Of a stretch of DNA of 64,000 nt, positions 1 to 7,610 are shown one piece after another. Where the stretch lies: contig NZ_CP083564.1 in assembly GCF_025143985.1 (NCBI RefSeq), positions 2,325,001 through 2,389,000 of the forward strand, given 5' to 3'. The translations under genes and the position numbers were made by a program. The notes below the pieces were generated by a model. That model ran no database searches, was not told where the DNA came from, and saw nothing but the letters and a program-made list of their open reading frames with translations. The stretch is from Sulfitobacter sp. W027 (GTDB lineage Bacteria; Pseudomonadota; Alphaproteobacteria; Rhodobacterales; Rhodobacteraceae). The first letter of the stretch is position 1, and each line of letters opens with the position of its first letter.

Positions 1-646
1 CCTTGACGTCGAACCTCTGCACATCGACCTGTATCCCTTACTGAAAGATACAAGCCATTCTCTGTTTGTTGTGCTTCAGCTACAAAGTAGCGAAAGCCGT
101 CCAAACAGTGAAGCTGACACTCTATCATCGGGCCTAAACCCTAAGAGCGCGATATACAGACGTTGATCCATCGAATGAACCAAACCGCCCACATATCTCT
201 TCAGATATCAAATTTTCAAACAGCGTTGAGACAAAAGAAACTGAGATGCGCCCTAACTTCTTGGCGCGCCCCGCCTCTCCTACCTCGAATTTTTATCCGC
301 TTTCCGATCCGAACCTCCGCGTCTCCGCTTCCGTCCGCCCCGTCTGGCGCCCCGTTGGTGCATCTCTGCGCCGCCGGTAGAGGGGGTTCTAAGGTTAGTA
401 CGCCAAAGCCGCAAGCAGAAATTTGAGAAAAGGCGAGGTTTTTGGGAACTTAGTGGTAAGTCTCTGAAATATAATACATTTCACGGGACGAAGATCAATA
501 GAGTTAGGCCAAGCGCGCCTTCCTGATCGTGTCAGAGGAAAGTTTCGGCCGTGAATCGGCTGCGATTCATCGGATTCCACTGGCGCTTCCAGTGAATCGG
601 GGAGGCGCCGATAGCGCCCTGCCCTTCCGCTGCAGTTCTTCGGCCC
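1..646. other. Left-edge region without a recognisable gene
   Basis: I see no convincing gene here. An open frame on the plus strand runs from base 2 to a TGA at 164-166 (54 codons, no start inside the window). It could be the C-terminal tail of a gene cut by the window edge, but I do not recognise its protein. The other open frames are short, lack ribosome binding sites and resemble no family. Around 569-597 there is a hairpin (arms CACTGG/CCAGTG extended by GATT/AATC across a bulged C) that could end transcription of the mscS gene arriving from the right, although no T-run follows it. Confidence 0.4.
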
Positions 647-1531
647 TCAGGCCTCTGTATCCTCCTCTCCATCGCGCGAACGCGTGAGCGGCAGCGGCTC
701 TTTGAAGGTGAGCGTTCGGTAGGGGAAGGGGATTTCCAGCCCTGCCTGATCCAATGCCTGCTTCACCGCCGTCACAACCTCATCTCGTGAGCGTCGCTGC
801 TCGACCGGGGTGGAGCCAGCCCACCAGGTAATTTCGAAGTTGATAGAGGAGTCCGCAAACTCTTGCGCGAAGACTTGGATCGGGCGCTCCCCCTGCTCTA
901 CCGTTTTACAGCCTTCGACGGCTTTGGTCATGACGGTCCGCGCTTCATCCACATCTACATCATAAGCCACGCCACAGATGACGGTTTGGCGACGATGCTT
1001 TTGATCCGTGCGGACATAGACCGGGTTTTTGAAAAGCATTGCATTGGGCACGATCACCAACTGGCCGTCCGTCTGGCGGATGTGGCTCTCCCGGATGGCG
1101 ATTTGGGCGACTTTACCCTCAATCCCCTCACATTCTATATGATCCCCCATCCGCATCTCGCGGCGAAAGAGGATGATGATCCCCGCGAGGAAGTTCTCAA
1201 AGACATCTTTAAAGGCGAAACCGATCGCAACCGATCCAATCCCCAGCCCGGCGAGGATGCTGGCGGGTGTGAGCCCCGGAAATACGATCACGGCGGCAAT
1301 CATGATCCCCAGGACCCAAATGAGGATAGAGGTCAGTAGGGTAAAAAGGTCTTTGAGGCTTGGGCGCAGCTTGGTGCGCGCGAGTGTTCTGCTGACCAGA
1401 GACCGGCCGAGCGCGGCGATGGCCCAAGTTAAGATGAGAACGACGAGGGCGACGGCGATTTGCGGCAAAAGAGCGATGGTATCCCGCGCCATTTCCATCA
1501 CCTGACGCCATATGATCCTGACTGGCTCCAT
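647..1531 (-). CDS. MscS-family small-conductance mechanosensitive ion channel
   Basis: Inner-membrane channel of 294 aa, expected to open under membrane tension and release solutes during hypo-osmotic shock. Hydrophobic helices lie near residues 19-42, 62-84 and 85-120. The third carries the Gly/Ala-rich pore-helix pattern typical of MscS (GLGIGSVAIGFAFKD). It is followed by the beta domain (FRREMRMGDHIECEGIEG, then a VPNAML motif) and the alpha/beta C-terminal domain. The length matches E. coli MscS (286 aa). The C-terminus is acidic (DGEEDTEA). The gene stands alone, with the next gene about 160 bp away on the other strand. The family call is secure; gating and substrate preference cannot be read from sequence. 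Confidence 0.93.
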   Translation of the reverse strand: MEPVRIIWRQVMEMARDTIALLPQIAVALVVLILTWAIAALGRSLVSRTLARTKLRPSLKDLFTLLTSILIWVLGIMIAAVIVFPGLTPASILAGLGIGSVAIGFAFKDVFENFLAGIIILFRREMRMGDHIECEGIEGKVAQIAIRESHIRQTDGQLVIVPNAMLFKNPVYVRTDQKHRRQTVICGVAYDVDVDEARTVMTKAVEGCKTVEQGERPIQVFAQEFADSSINFEITWWAGSTPVEQRRSRDEVVTAVKQALDQAGLEIPFPYRTLTFKEPLPLTRSRDGEEDTEA

Positions 1532-1695
1532 TGATACCCTCCCGTGAATTTCAGCCAGCTTGCATTAATTCTGACACCGCGGCGACTGTTTTCTCCCCAG
1601 TTGCCCGGCACAGTATAGCTGGACGCGCCACAGAGGCGGGCTAGCTCTAGCCAGCAGACAACTTACAAGGAACCCGGGCACTACGGGGTGAGCAT

Positions 1696-1854
1696 ATGGA
1701 TATCATTCGAGTTATAGTTGCGATCCTCCTGCCCCCACTGGGCGTCTTCCTACAGGAAGGTTTAGGAAAGCACTTCTGGATTAACATTATACTAACGCTG
1801 CTCGGCTACCTGCCCGGGATCATCCACGCGCTGTATATTATCATAAAGAGGTAG
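1696..1854 (+). CDS. Pmp3/YqaE-type (UPF0057) small hydrophobic membrane protein
   Basis: A 52-aa open frame that begins MDIIRVIVAILLPPLGV and ends LYIIIKR. It shows the hallmarks of the Pmp3/YqaE family: two short transmembrane helices, the LPPLGVFLQ turn after helix 1, a Gly-x-x-F-W-I-N boundary, then a second helix with LGYLPGIIHALY. Family members are stress- and cold-induced proteolipids thought to influence membrane potential and ion leakage. The gene is monocistronic and diverges from mscS, so two membrane-stress genes sit back to back. The ribosome binding site is weak (a G-rich stretch before GTGAGCAT-ATG). The near full-length family match makes this a real gene despite its small size. 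Confidence 0.88.
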   Translation: MDIIRVIVAILLPPLGVFLQEGLGKHFWINIILTLLGYLPGIIHALYIIIKR

Positions 1855-2271
1855 AAGGCCCAATTGACTCGGGCGCGGGCTGTTGGAGATCGGATAGGGC
1901 GGCTTAATCCGATCACAGTATCTTTTAGGCCAAAGCCGATTATCAGGAGAGAAGTGGTGCTCGCGGCGGAATCGAACCACCTATACGCCATATAAAGTGA
2001 CCAGCACTTCCTGTTCCAACGTCACGCACAAAGATATATCCTTTCACGAAACTGATAGGTCGGATCGCCAGCTAATCGCAAAACCCTTGTCTTCAGCTTC
2101 GAACAGCTCAGAAATAGTTACAATGTCGGGAAACGGCTTTCGAGCGCTAACAGTCCGGTGACTGTGAGGTGAAGCCAAGCACAAGCCTCGTCCATCACGA
2201 ACTCAATCTCTGGCGAAGTCAAAGGTCGTAACCTAAACTCCCACCATGAAGCTATGGCAGGAGCCTTCAGT
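1855..2271. other. Intergenic region between the Pmp3 gene and the LysR gene
   Basis: No protein gene is recognisable in this 0.4-kb stretch. Its one notable content is the tRNA 3'-end fragment at 1955-1981, listed separately. The rest is relatively AT-rich compared with the core genes further right and would have to carry the promoter of the LysR gene. Confidence 0.5.
1955..1981 (-). repeat. tRNA 3'-end fragment, partial copy of the tRNA-Phe 3' end (candidate att relic)
   Basis: Read on the minus strand, this is a T-arm (GGTGG-TTCGATT-CCGCC) followed by a shortened acceptor strand and CCA. It matches the 3' end of the tRNA-Phe gene at 20193-20220 at about 25 of 28 positions, including 17 consecutive identical bases, and lies in the same orientation. 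The tRNA-like features upstream of it (anticodon and D arm) are not convincing, so it is not a working tRNA. Such a direct duplication of a tRNA 3' end is what integration of a mobile element into the tRNA gene leaves behind. The alternative is a remnant of another tRNA that shares the common T-arm sequence. Confidence 0.55.
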
Positions 2272-3177
2272 ATGAAAGACGATCGTCTGTTGGCGATGCG
2301 GGTATTTTTAACCGTGGTAGAGACTGGGGGCTTTACTTCTGCAGCACACGTCCTTGAGGTTAGTCAGCCTTTTGTAAGCCAAACCATCAGCCGTCTTGAA
2401 GGCCGATTGGGCGCCCAGCTTTTACACCGTTCAACCCGCGGTCAACGCCTCACACAGGAGGGGCAAAGGTTCATCGGCGCCTGCCGTCGCGCCATTGACG
2501 CCGTGGATGCTGCTGAGGCCGAGATACAAGGCCTGCGCGGCAAGGTTTCGGGCGATCTGCGGGTGACGGCCCCCCTTGCCTTCGGATTAGACCAGTTGGT
2601 GAACATTCTGCCTGAATTCCAACTAGCGTATCCGTCTATTAAACTGAACCTCTCGCTGGACGACAGCAGCGCCAATCTGATCGAAGATCAGATTGATGTC
2701 GCAATTCGGATGGGGAAACTGCGCGATTCAAGCTTGATGAGCCGTAGGTTGTGCAGTCTTCAGCGGATCGTCGTGGCCTCTCCCGACTTTATCAAAAGAT
2801 ACGGCGCACCCATCGAGCCGATGCAGCTTTCTAACTACAATTGCCTGCTTTGGGAGGGCGCGCGGGATCACCTTAACCGTTGGCCCTTTAAAATTGACGG
2901 TGCCACGCTCAACATCCCGGTCTCTGGCGCATTCCGTTCCAACAACGGAATGTCGCTCTATTCAATGTGTCTGGCCGGATCAGGCATAATGCGCTTGGCA
3001 GAGCATCTCGCTCGGCCTGCAATTGCGCGCGGAGAGCTGGTGCCCCTGCTTGAAGAATATCAGGCGGTGGATGACAGCGCTTTCTATGCCGTTTTTCTTC
3101 CTGAACGGGACTTGCTGCCCCGCATTCGCGTGTTCGTAGATTACCTTGTAGACAAGTATCGCACGCCCCCTTGGTGA
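2272..3177 (+). CDS. LysR-family transcriptional regulator
   Basis: A 301-aa LysR-type regulator. The N-terminal winged helix-turn-helix covers about residues 1-60 (GGFTSAAHVLEVSQPFVSQTISRLEGRLGA is the recognition-helix region, with a Ser-Gln-Pro core), and the LysR substrate domain covers about 90-300. I start it at the ATG at 2272, because an AGGAG sits 8 bases upstream; the ATG at 2254 would add six residues and has no Shine-Dalgarno sequence. It is encoded just upstream of, and in the same direction as, the TRAP transporter and aldolase genes. It therefore probably controls them in response to their substrate, though the effector is unknown. Confidence 0.9.
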   Translation: MKDDRLLAMRVFLTVVETGGFTSAAHVLEVSQPFVSQTISRLEGRLGAQLLHRSTRGQRLTQEGQRFIGACRRAIDAVDAAEAEIQGLRGKVSGDLRVTAPLAFGLDQLVNILPEFQLAYPSIKLNLSLDDSSANLIEDQIDVAIRMGKLRDSSLMSRRLCSLQRIVVASPDFIKRYGAPIEPMQLSNYNCLLWEGARDHLNRWPFKIDGATLNIPVSGAFRSNNGMSLYSMCLAGSGIMRLAEHLARPAIARGELVPLLEEYQAVDDSAFYAVFLPERDLLPRIRVFVDYLVDKYRTPPW

Positions 3178-3405
3178 GGCGCCAGAGACCACCACATACC
3201 GCTATTACACCAAGCAATATATGTTATTCGGACCGCGCGATTGACGCTGCATCCTCCTGCTTCGTATCAAAAGTTCAGATCGGGCCACTCGCCGTGCCGG
3301 GAGGTCACACGAGGAACGCATTCGGTACATCCGGTGCATTATGGGATCCCCGATCTTTCCTGCCGCAAGGCAATTTTTTGGACTCTTGAGGAGGAGATTC
3401 CCTAT

Positions 3406-4398
3406 ATGACGCTGACCCGACGTACATTCGCCCATCTTGCACTGGCCGCGTTCACCGCACTGGCTGCAACTCCGATATTTGCACAGGAAACCTATGCGCT
3501 GAAATTCGGCCATACTGGCGCGCCGGACCACCATTTCCAGAAGATCTCCGAGAAATTTGCGGCACTGGTTGCCGAGCGCACCAACAACAATGTGAAAATC
3601 GAAGTTTTCCCGTCCGACTCTCTGGGCAAACAGATGGAACTTGTTGAAGGCGCATTCTTCGGCACCACCGATATGGTTCTGACCTCTGACGCGGTTTTGT
3701 CCAACTTTGTGCCCGAAGTCGGCATCATCAACCTCCCGTTTATCTTCCCCGACAGCGACCACGTACGCAACGTGCTAGATGGCGAAATCGGGAACCAACT
3801 GGGCAGGAAGATCGAAGAGCAAGGCGCTGTTCTCGTCGGCTGGTGGGAAAATGGCTTCCGTCACATCACCAATTCCAAAAAGCCCATCGAAAAGCCAGCA
3901 GACCTGTCAGGCGTTAAATTGCGCGTTCCCGAAGGCCCGATCTTTGTCGATACCTTTACAACACTGGGCGCAAACGCCACACCGATTGCTTTTACCGAGC
4001 TTTATTCCGCGCTCCAGCTTGGGGTCGTCGACGGGCAGGAAAACCCACCCGCGCATATCCTTACTCAAAAGTTTTATGAGGTGCAGGACTATGTCTCGCG
4101 GACTGGCCATATCTACCTGTCTTCACCCGTACTGATCAGCCGTGCGGCCTTTGATAAACTGCCGGAAAACTACCGTCAGGTTATACTCGACACAGGACGC
4201 GAGCTGGCTGCCGAGCACACTCAAATGGTGCTGGCCGCAGAGGACGCGCAATGGGCGGAGATTGAGGCCAAAGGCATGAAGATCAACGATGTGGAAAAAG
4301 CCCCATTTGTTGAGGCAACACGCTCGGTCATTGAAAAGTACCGTGAGCAGTTCGGCCCTGAGATCATTGATGCGATCGAACAGGCTGCGAAAAAGTGA
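3406..4398 (+). CDS. TRAP transporter solute-binding protein (DctP family)
   Basis: Periplasmic binding protein of 330 aa that captures a carboxylate-type solute for the tripartite ATP-independent transporter encoded by the next two genes. Residues 1-25 form a twin-Arg-containing signal peptide (TRRTFAHLALAAFTALAATPIFA) ending in an AxA-like site before QETYALKFGH. The family pattern of binding residues is visible near LSGVKLRVPEGP and the Pro/Asn stretch DGQENPPAHI. An in-frame ATG-less extension upstream to 3241 is open but unlikely to be translated, since GGAGGAG lies just before the ATG at 3406. The stop overlaps the GTG start of the next gene (GTGA), which indicates translational coupling. 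Confidence 0.92.
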   Translation: MTLTRRTFAHLALAAFTALAATPIFAQETYALKFGHTGAPDHHFQKISEKFAALVAERTNNNVKIEVFPSDSLGKQMELVEGAFFGTTDMVLTSDAVLSNFVPEVGIINLPFIFPDSDHVRNVLDGEIGNQLGRKIEEQGAVLVGWWENGFRHITNSKKPIEKPADLSGVKLRVPEGPIFVDTFTTLGANATPIAFTELYSALQLGVVDGQENPPAHILTQKFYEVQDYVSRTGHIYLSSPVLISRAAFDKLPENYRQVILDTGRELAAEHTQMVLAAEDAQWAEIEAKGMKINDVEKAPFVEATRSVIEKYREQFGPEIIDAIEQAAKK

Positions 4399-4988
4399 GC
4401 GCATTTAGACACTCTGCAGGGGCGAACCACGTCCCTGCCAACCCAGCTCAGCGCCTTGGCGCTTGGCTGGGTTATGCGATTGATGGTGTAACTTGGCTTG
4501 TGCTGACTTTCTGCGCCATCATGTTTTTGACAATGACCGGCCTGGTGTGTCTTCAGGTAATCTTCCGTTACCTTCTCAATAGTCCGCTGACTGGCTCTGA
4601 GGAAGGCGCACGCATTTTGCTGATTTTCGTCTCAATGCTCGGCGCCGCCGTGGCTCTGAAGACCCGCGCCCATATGGCGATCGATTACTTCCAAGAGCGC
4701 CTCCCCCCCCTGCTCCGCCAGGCGGCCGTATTGCTGAGTCTCGCCTGTGTGCTCGCTGTCGGATTGCTGCTTATCGTCAAAGGTTCTGAATTTGCGGGCC
4801 GCGCCATGTTCCAGACCACGCCCGCGTTACGCATCTCGAAAGGTTACATTGTGACGGCCTTTCCCATCAGCGGTGTGCTGATGATCTTCTACGCGGTGGC
4901 AGTACCCTTGCGCGCTTGGCTCAATAGCGAAACTCTGATTGTACAGGTCGACCACGCGGCTGCGGCCATCGCGGAGGCACGCTCATGA
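4395..4988 (+). CDS. TRAP transporter small permease subunit (DctQ family)
   Basis: Inner-membrane protein of 197 aa with four predicted transmembrane helices (about residues 33-57, 68-88, 108-132 and 150-172). The conserved DctQ pattern between helices 1 and 2 is present (VIFRYLLNSPLTGSEEGARILL). It forms the membrane complex with the DctM subunit. The GTG start overlaps the dctP stop codon and the C-terminus overlaps the dctM start by four bases (ATGA), so the three TRAP genes form one coupled operon. Confidence 0.92.
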   Translation: MSAFRHSAGANHVPANPAQRLGAWLGYAIDGVTWLVLTFCAIMFLTMTGLVCLQVIFRYLLNSPLTGSEEGARILLIFVSMLGAAVALKTRAHMAIDYFQERLPPLLRQAAVLLSLACVLAVGLLLIVKGSEFAGRAMFQTTPALRISKGYIVTAFPISGVLMIFYAVAVPLRAWLNSETLIVQVDHAAAAIAEARS

Positions 4989-6247
4989 TCCTCACCCTCT
5001 TTATCCTGTTCTTCTTTCTGATTTTCGTCGGGGTGCCTATTGCCTTCGCATTGGCGCTCTCCTCAACGGCAGTGATCTATTTCTTCACCGACACGCCGCT
5101 CTTGTTGGTGATCCAGCGGATGTACAGCGGGCTCGATGTCTTTGTGCTGATGGCAATTCCGCTATTTCTTTTCGCGGGCAACTTGATGACCGAGGTGAAA
5201 ATCTCAGAGAAACTCGTCGCTCTCGCCTCTATCTTTTTGGGACGGTATCGCGGGGGACTGTCACTGGTTGCCACCAGCGCATCGGCTATTTTCGGTGCAA
5301 TTTCCGGCTCGGCCAATGCCACGACCGCAGCCATCGGCTCTGTGATGATCCCGACCATGGCCCGGCGCGGGTATGATCAGGCGGATGCCGCCGCAGTGGT
5401 CGCGGCATCGGGGATTTTAGGGCTGATCGTGCCGCCATCAATCACCATGGTGCTCTATGGTGTCGTAGCGGGTGTCTCCATTGGGGATTTATTCCTTTCA
5501 GGCATCGTTCCAGCGATCATCATCGCAGCGGGGCTGATGGCGGTGAACTACTGGGTCGCCCTGCGCAAAGGTTATAAGGGCGACGCGCCCATCGGCTTGC
5601 ACGCTTCAATCCACATCATTCGTGACAGCCTGGTGGCACTGTTAATGCCGGTCATTATTCTGGGCGGCATCTATTCCGGCGCCTTCACACCCACGGAATC
5701 AGCAGCAGTGGCCAGCCTCTACGGGCTAATCGTGGGGTTTGCATGGTACCGCAACTTAAGCCTCAGAAGCGTCTTTGCGATCTCGAAGCGGACGGTAGAG
5801 GTAACGGCCACGATCCTGTTTTTGATCGCAGCATCCAACATCTTTACCTATGTTCTATCTGCGCAGAGCGTGCCACAGAAACTGGCCGCCTCTCTGATAG
5901 AGTTTTCGTCTAATCCCTATGTGATCATGGTGCTGATCCTCGGCATGTTGCTGATCTTAGGGACATTCCTCGACAACGTAGCCGCGATCATACTGGTAAC
6001 ACCAACCCTGATGCCTGTTGTTACCGCTCTAGAGATTGATCCAATCTTCTTTGGCGTCTACATGGTCATCGCGGTCGCTGTCGGGCAGATTACCCCGCCC
6101 GTAGGGCTCAATCTCTTCATCGCAACAAATCTTACCAATCGGCGTTTCGAGGACGTTGTCCGAAGTTCGACCCCCTACTTCATACTCTATGGTGTGTTAT
6201 TGGTGGTGTTCATCGCAATTCCAGGCGCCCTTTCCGTGTTTGGCTGA
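4985..6247 (+). CDS. TRAP transporter large permease subunit (DctM family)
   Basis: Polytopic inner-membrane protein of 420 aa, the sodium-coupled transport channel of the TRAP system. It begins with a long hydrophobic helix (LTLFILFFFLIFVGVPIAFALALS) and carries the DctM landmarks GSANATTAAIGSVMIP, PPSITMVLYG and ITPPVGLNLF. The length equals the family norm (about 425 aa). Substrate is not predictable from this subunit. The class II aldolase just downstream suggests that the cargo is a sugar acid or a related hydroxy-acid, which is inference only. Confidence 0.94.
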   Translation: MILTLFILFFFLIFVGVPIAFALALSSTAVIYFFTDTPLLLVIQRMYSGLDVFVLMAIPLFLFAGNLMTEVKISEKLVALASIFLGRYRGGLSLVATSASAIFGAISGSANATTAAIGSVMIPTMARRGYDQADAAAVVAASGILGLIVPPSITMVLYGVVAGVSIGDLFLSGIVPAIIIAAGLMAVNYWVALRKGYKGDAPIGLHASIHIIRDSLVALLMPVIILGGIYSGAFTPTESAAVASLYGLIVGFAWYRNLSLRSVFAISKRTVEVTATILFLIAASNIFTYVLSAQSVPQKLAASLIEFSSNPYVIMVLILGMLLILGTFLDNVAAIILVTPTLMPVVTALEIDPIFFGVYMVIAVAVGQITPPVGLNLFIATNLTNRRFEDVVRSSTPYFILYGVLLVVFIAIPGALSVFG

Positions 6248-6412
6248 GACATGCACCGATAGCCGACCACAATAGCAGTTATTCGGCCAAGCCGGATACT
6301 CGCAACTCCTCGCCACTAGTACCGTAGTTTTACCCCATCCGCTCCTGCACTGTGCGGGGGCGGCCCACACAGACGGGAAATAGTTCCCGATCTCCAATCG
6401 AAAGGATATTCC

Positions 6413-7225
6413 ATGCTCGACCTAGGTAACCGCGTTTCGATCTATCAGCCTGAACAGGAAGGCCTGATTTTTCCTGAACAGCCCACATTCAACTCTGTCG
6501 CGGACGAGCGTCAGCACCTGAAAGAGCGTCTCGTTGGCGCCTGCCGCGCCTTTGCTCTGCAGGGCTTTGACTATGGCTTTGCCGGCCACCTGACGATCCG
6601 TGACCCCGAGCGCCCAGAGTTGTACTGGACCAACCCGATGGCCGTCCATTTCAATCAGGTAAAAGTATCAAACCTCATTCTGGTCGATCACGAAGGCAAT
6701 GTTGTCGAGGGCAACTACGCCGTCAACCGGGCCGGATTCGTACTGCATGCGGGCGTTCATGAAGAGCACGCCGACATCGTCGCAATGTGCCACGCCCATA
6801 CTGTCTACGGCACGGCATTCGCCGCCCTCGGCCGCCCATTGAAGCCAGTCACGCAAGACGCCTGCGCATTCTTCGAGGATCATGTGATCATCGGTGACGA
6901 GGCCGGAGCTGTTGCAGTGGAAAATCACGCCGGCTCCAACGTCGCGAAAGCCTTTAAAGGCGTCAAAGCGGCGATCCACCAGAACCACGGCCTGCTGACT
7001 GCCAGTCGCCACAGCATCGAATCCGCGGCATTCTGGTTCATCGCGCTTGAACGCTGCTGCCAGCAACAACTGCTGCTTGACGCTGCCGGTCACACGCAGA
7101 CCCTCGTGAAGCCCGACCGTGCCCGCTATAGCCGTGAGCATGTGGGCAGCGACTACATCGGCTGGCTACACTTTCAGCCAATCTGGGAAGATTTGGTAAA
7201 AACCCAGCCTGATATGTTCGACTAA
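6413..7225 (+). CDS. Class II aldolase/adducin-family protein
   Basis: Cytoplasmic enzyme of 270 aa from the class II aldolase/adducin fold, whose members split or rearrange sugar phosphates and related hydroxy-acids with a divalent metal. Zinc-ligand candidates are present: a VLHAGVHEEH...CHAHTVYG segment around residues 103-130 and a later IHQNHGLLTAS around 193. A strong AAAGGA lies before the ATG. It follows the TRAP transporter by 165 bp on the same strand and is closed by a hairpin terminator. Members of this size with an N-terminal extension of about 40 aa are often annotated only at family level; the substrate is unknown. Confidence 0.88.
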   Translation: MLDLGNRVSIYQPEQEGLIFPEQPTFNSVADERQHLKERLVGACRAFALQGFDYGFAGHLTIRDPERPELYWTNPMAVHFNQVKVSNLILVDHEGNVVEGNYAVNRAGFVLHAGVHEEHADIVAMCHAHTVYGTAFAALGRPLKPVTQDACAFFEDHVIIGDEAGAVAVENHAGSNVAKAFKGVKAAIHQNHGLLTASRHSIESAAFWFIALERCCQQQLLLDAAGHTQTLVKPDRARYSREHVGSDYIGWLHFQPIWEDLVKTQPDMFD

Positions 7226-7243
7226 TTCAAACTATGACTCTTA

Positions 7244-7269
7244 GAGCCACCCGAACGTGCGGGTGGCTC
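7244..7269 (+). terminator. Hairpin terminator of the TRAP-aldolase operon
   Basis: A perfect 10-bp inverted repeat (GAGCCACCCG, 6-base loop, CGGGTGGCTC) lies 18 bases after the aldolase stop codon. The T-run after it is poor, so termination efficiency is uncertain, but position and stem strength fit the end of the operon. Confidence 0.7.
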
Positions 7270-7308
7270 AATTCCATCACGCTGGAACTAAAATGTGTGG
7301 GCAGGCAT

Positions 7309-7482
7309 TTAACGCATCCATGGGCAAACGTCCCCGCCCGACAGAGCCTTTGCTCCAACCGCTTCGATCAGCACCTTTAGATGATCGTCGATGCGACGAA
7401 ACAATATCGCCTTTGCGCCCCCGTGAATTTCTATGACAGCCCTCATATCGCGGTTATGCGGCGGAATGGTCGCTGACGGTTT
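7309..7482 (-). pseudogene. Decayed cupin (cysteine-dioxygenase-like) fragment
   Basis: A stop-bounded stretch of 57 residues without a start codon. It contains TIPPHNRDMRAVIEIHGG followed by a Phe-Arg-Arg segment and IDDHLKVL. This resembles the metal-binding core of the cupin family related to cysteine dioxygenase (usual form PPHDH-x-MWAVIGIYGG, then N-x-F-x-RR). The second metal-binding His and the Trp are altered, the upstream half is missing and an in-frame TAG lies immediately before it. I read it as a gene relic downstream of the decarboxylase. A second small relic (a C-terminal-like tail ending EPKTGR) lies between 7530 and 7610. Nothing else is visible in the 7270-7610 gap. Confidence 0.5.
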
Positions 7483-7610
7483 CTAAATGAGGTCCAAGGT
7501 GCGCAAATATGGACTTTGATAGAGCCGCTTAACGCCCAGTCTTTGGCTCTCCTAAGGCCGCCAGCACATAGGAAAGATCGGACAGCGCGCGCGACATCAC
7601 CGGCAATTCT

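Noticed and set aside
163..580. Two short open frames (87 and 61 codons) at the left edge
   Set aside because: Neither has a ribosome binding site or resembles a known protein; composition is consistent with chance.
1955..2060. Complete second tRNA gene at the tRNA-like fragment
   Set aside because: Only the T-arm and CCA end are convincing. The acceptor strand, D arm and a proper anticodon loop cannot be formed without several mismatches.
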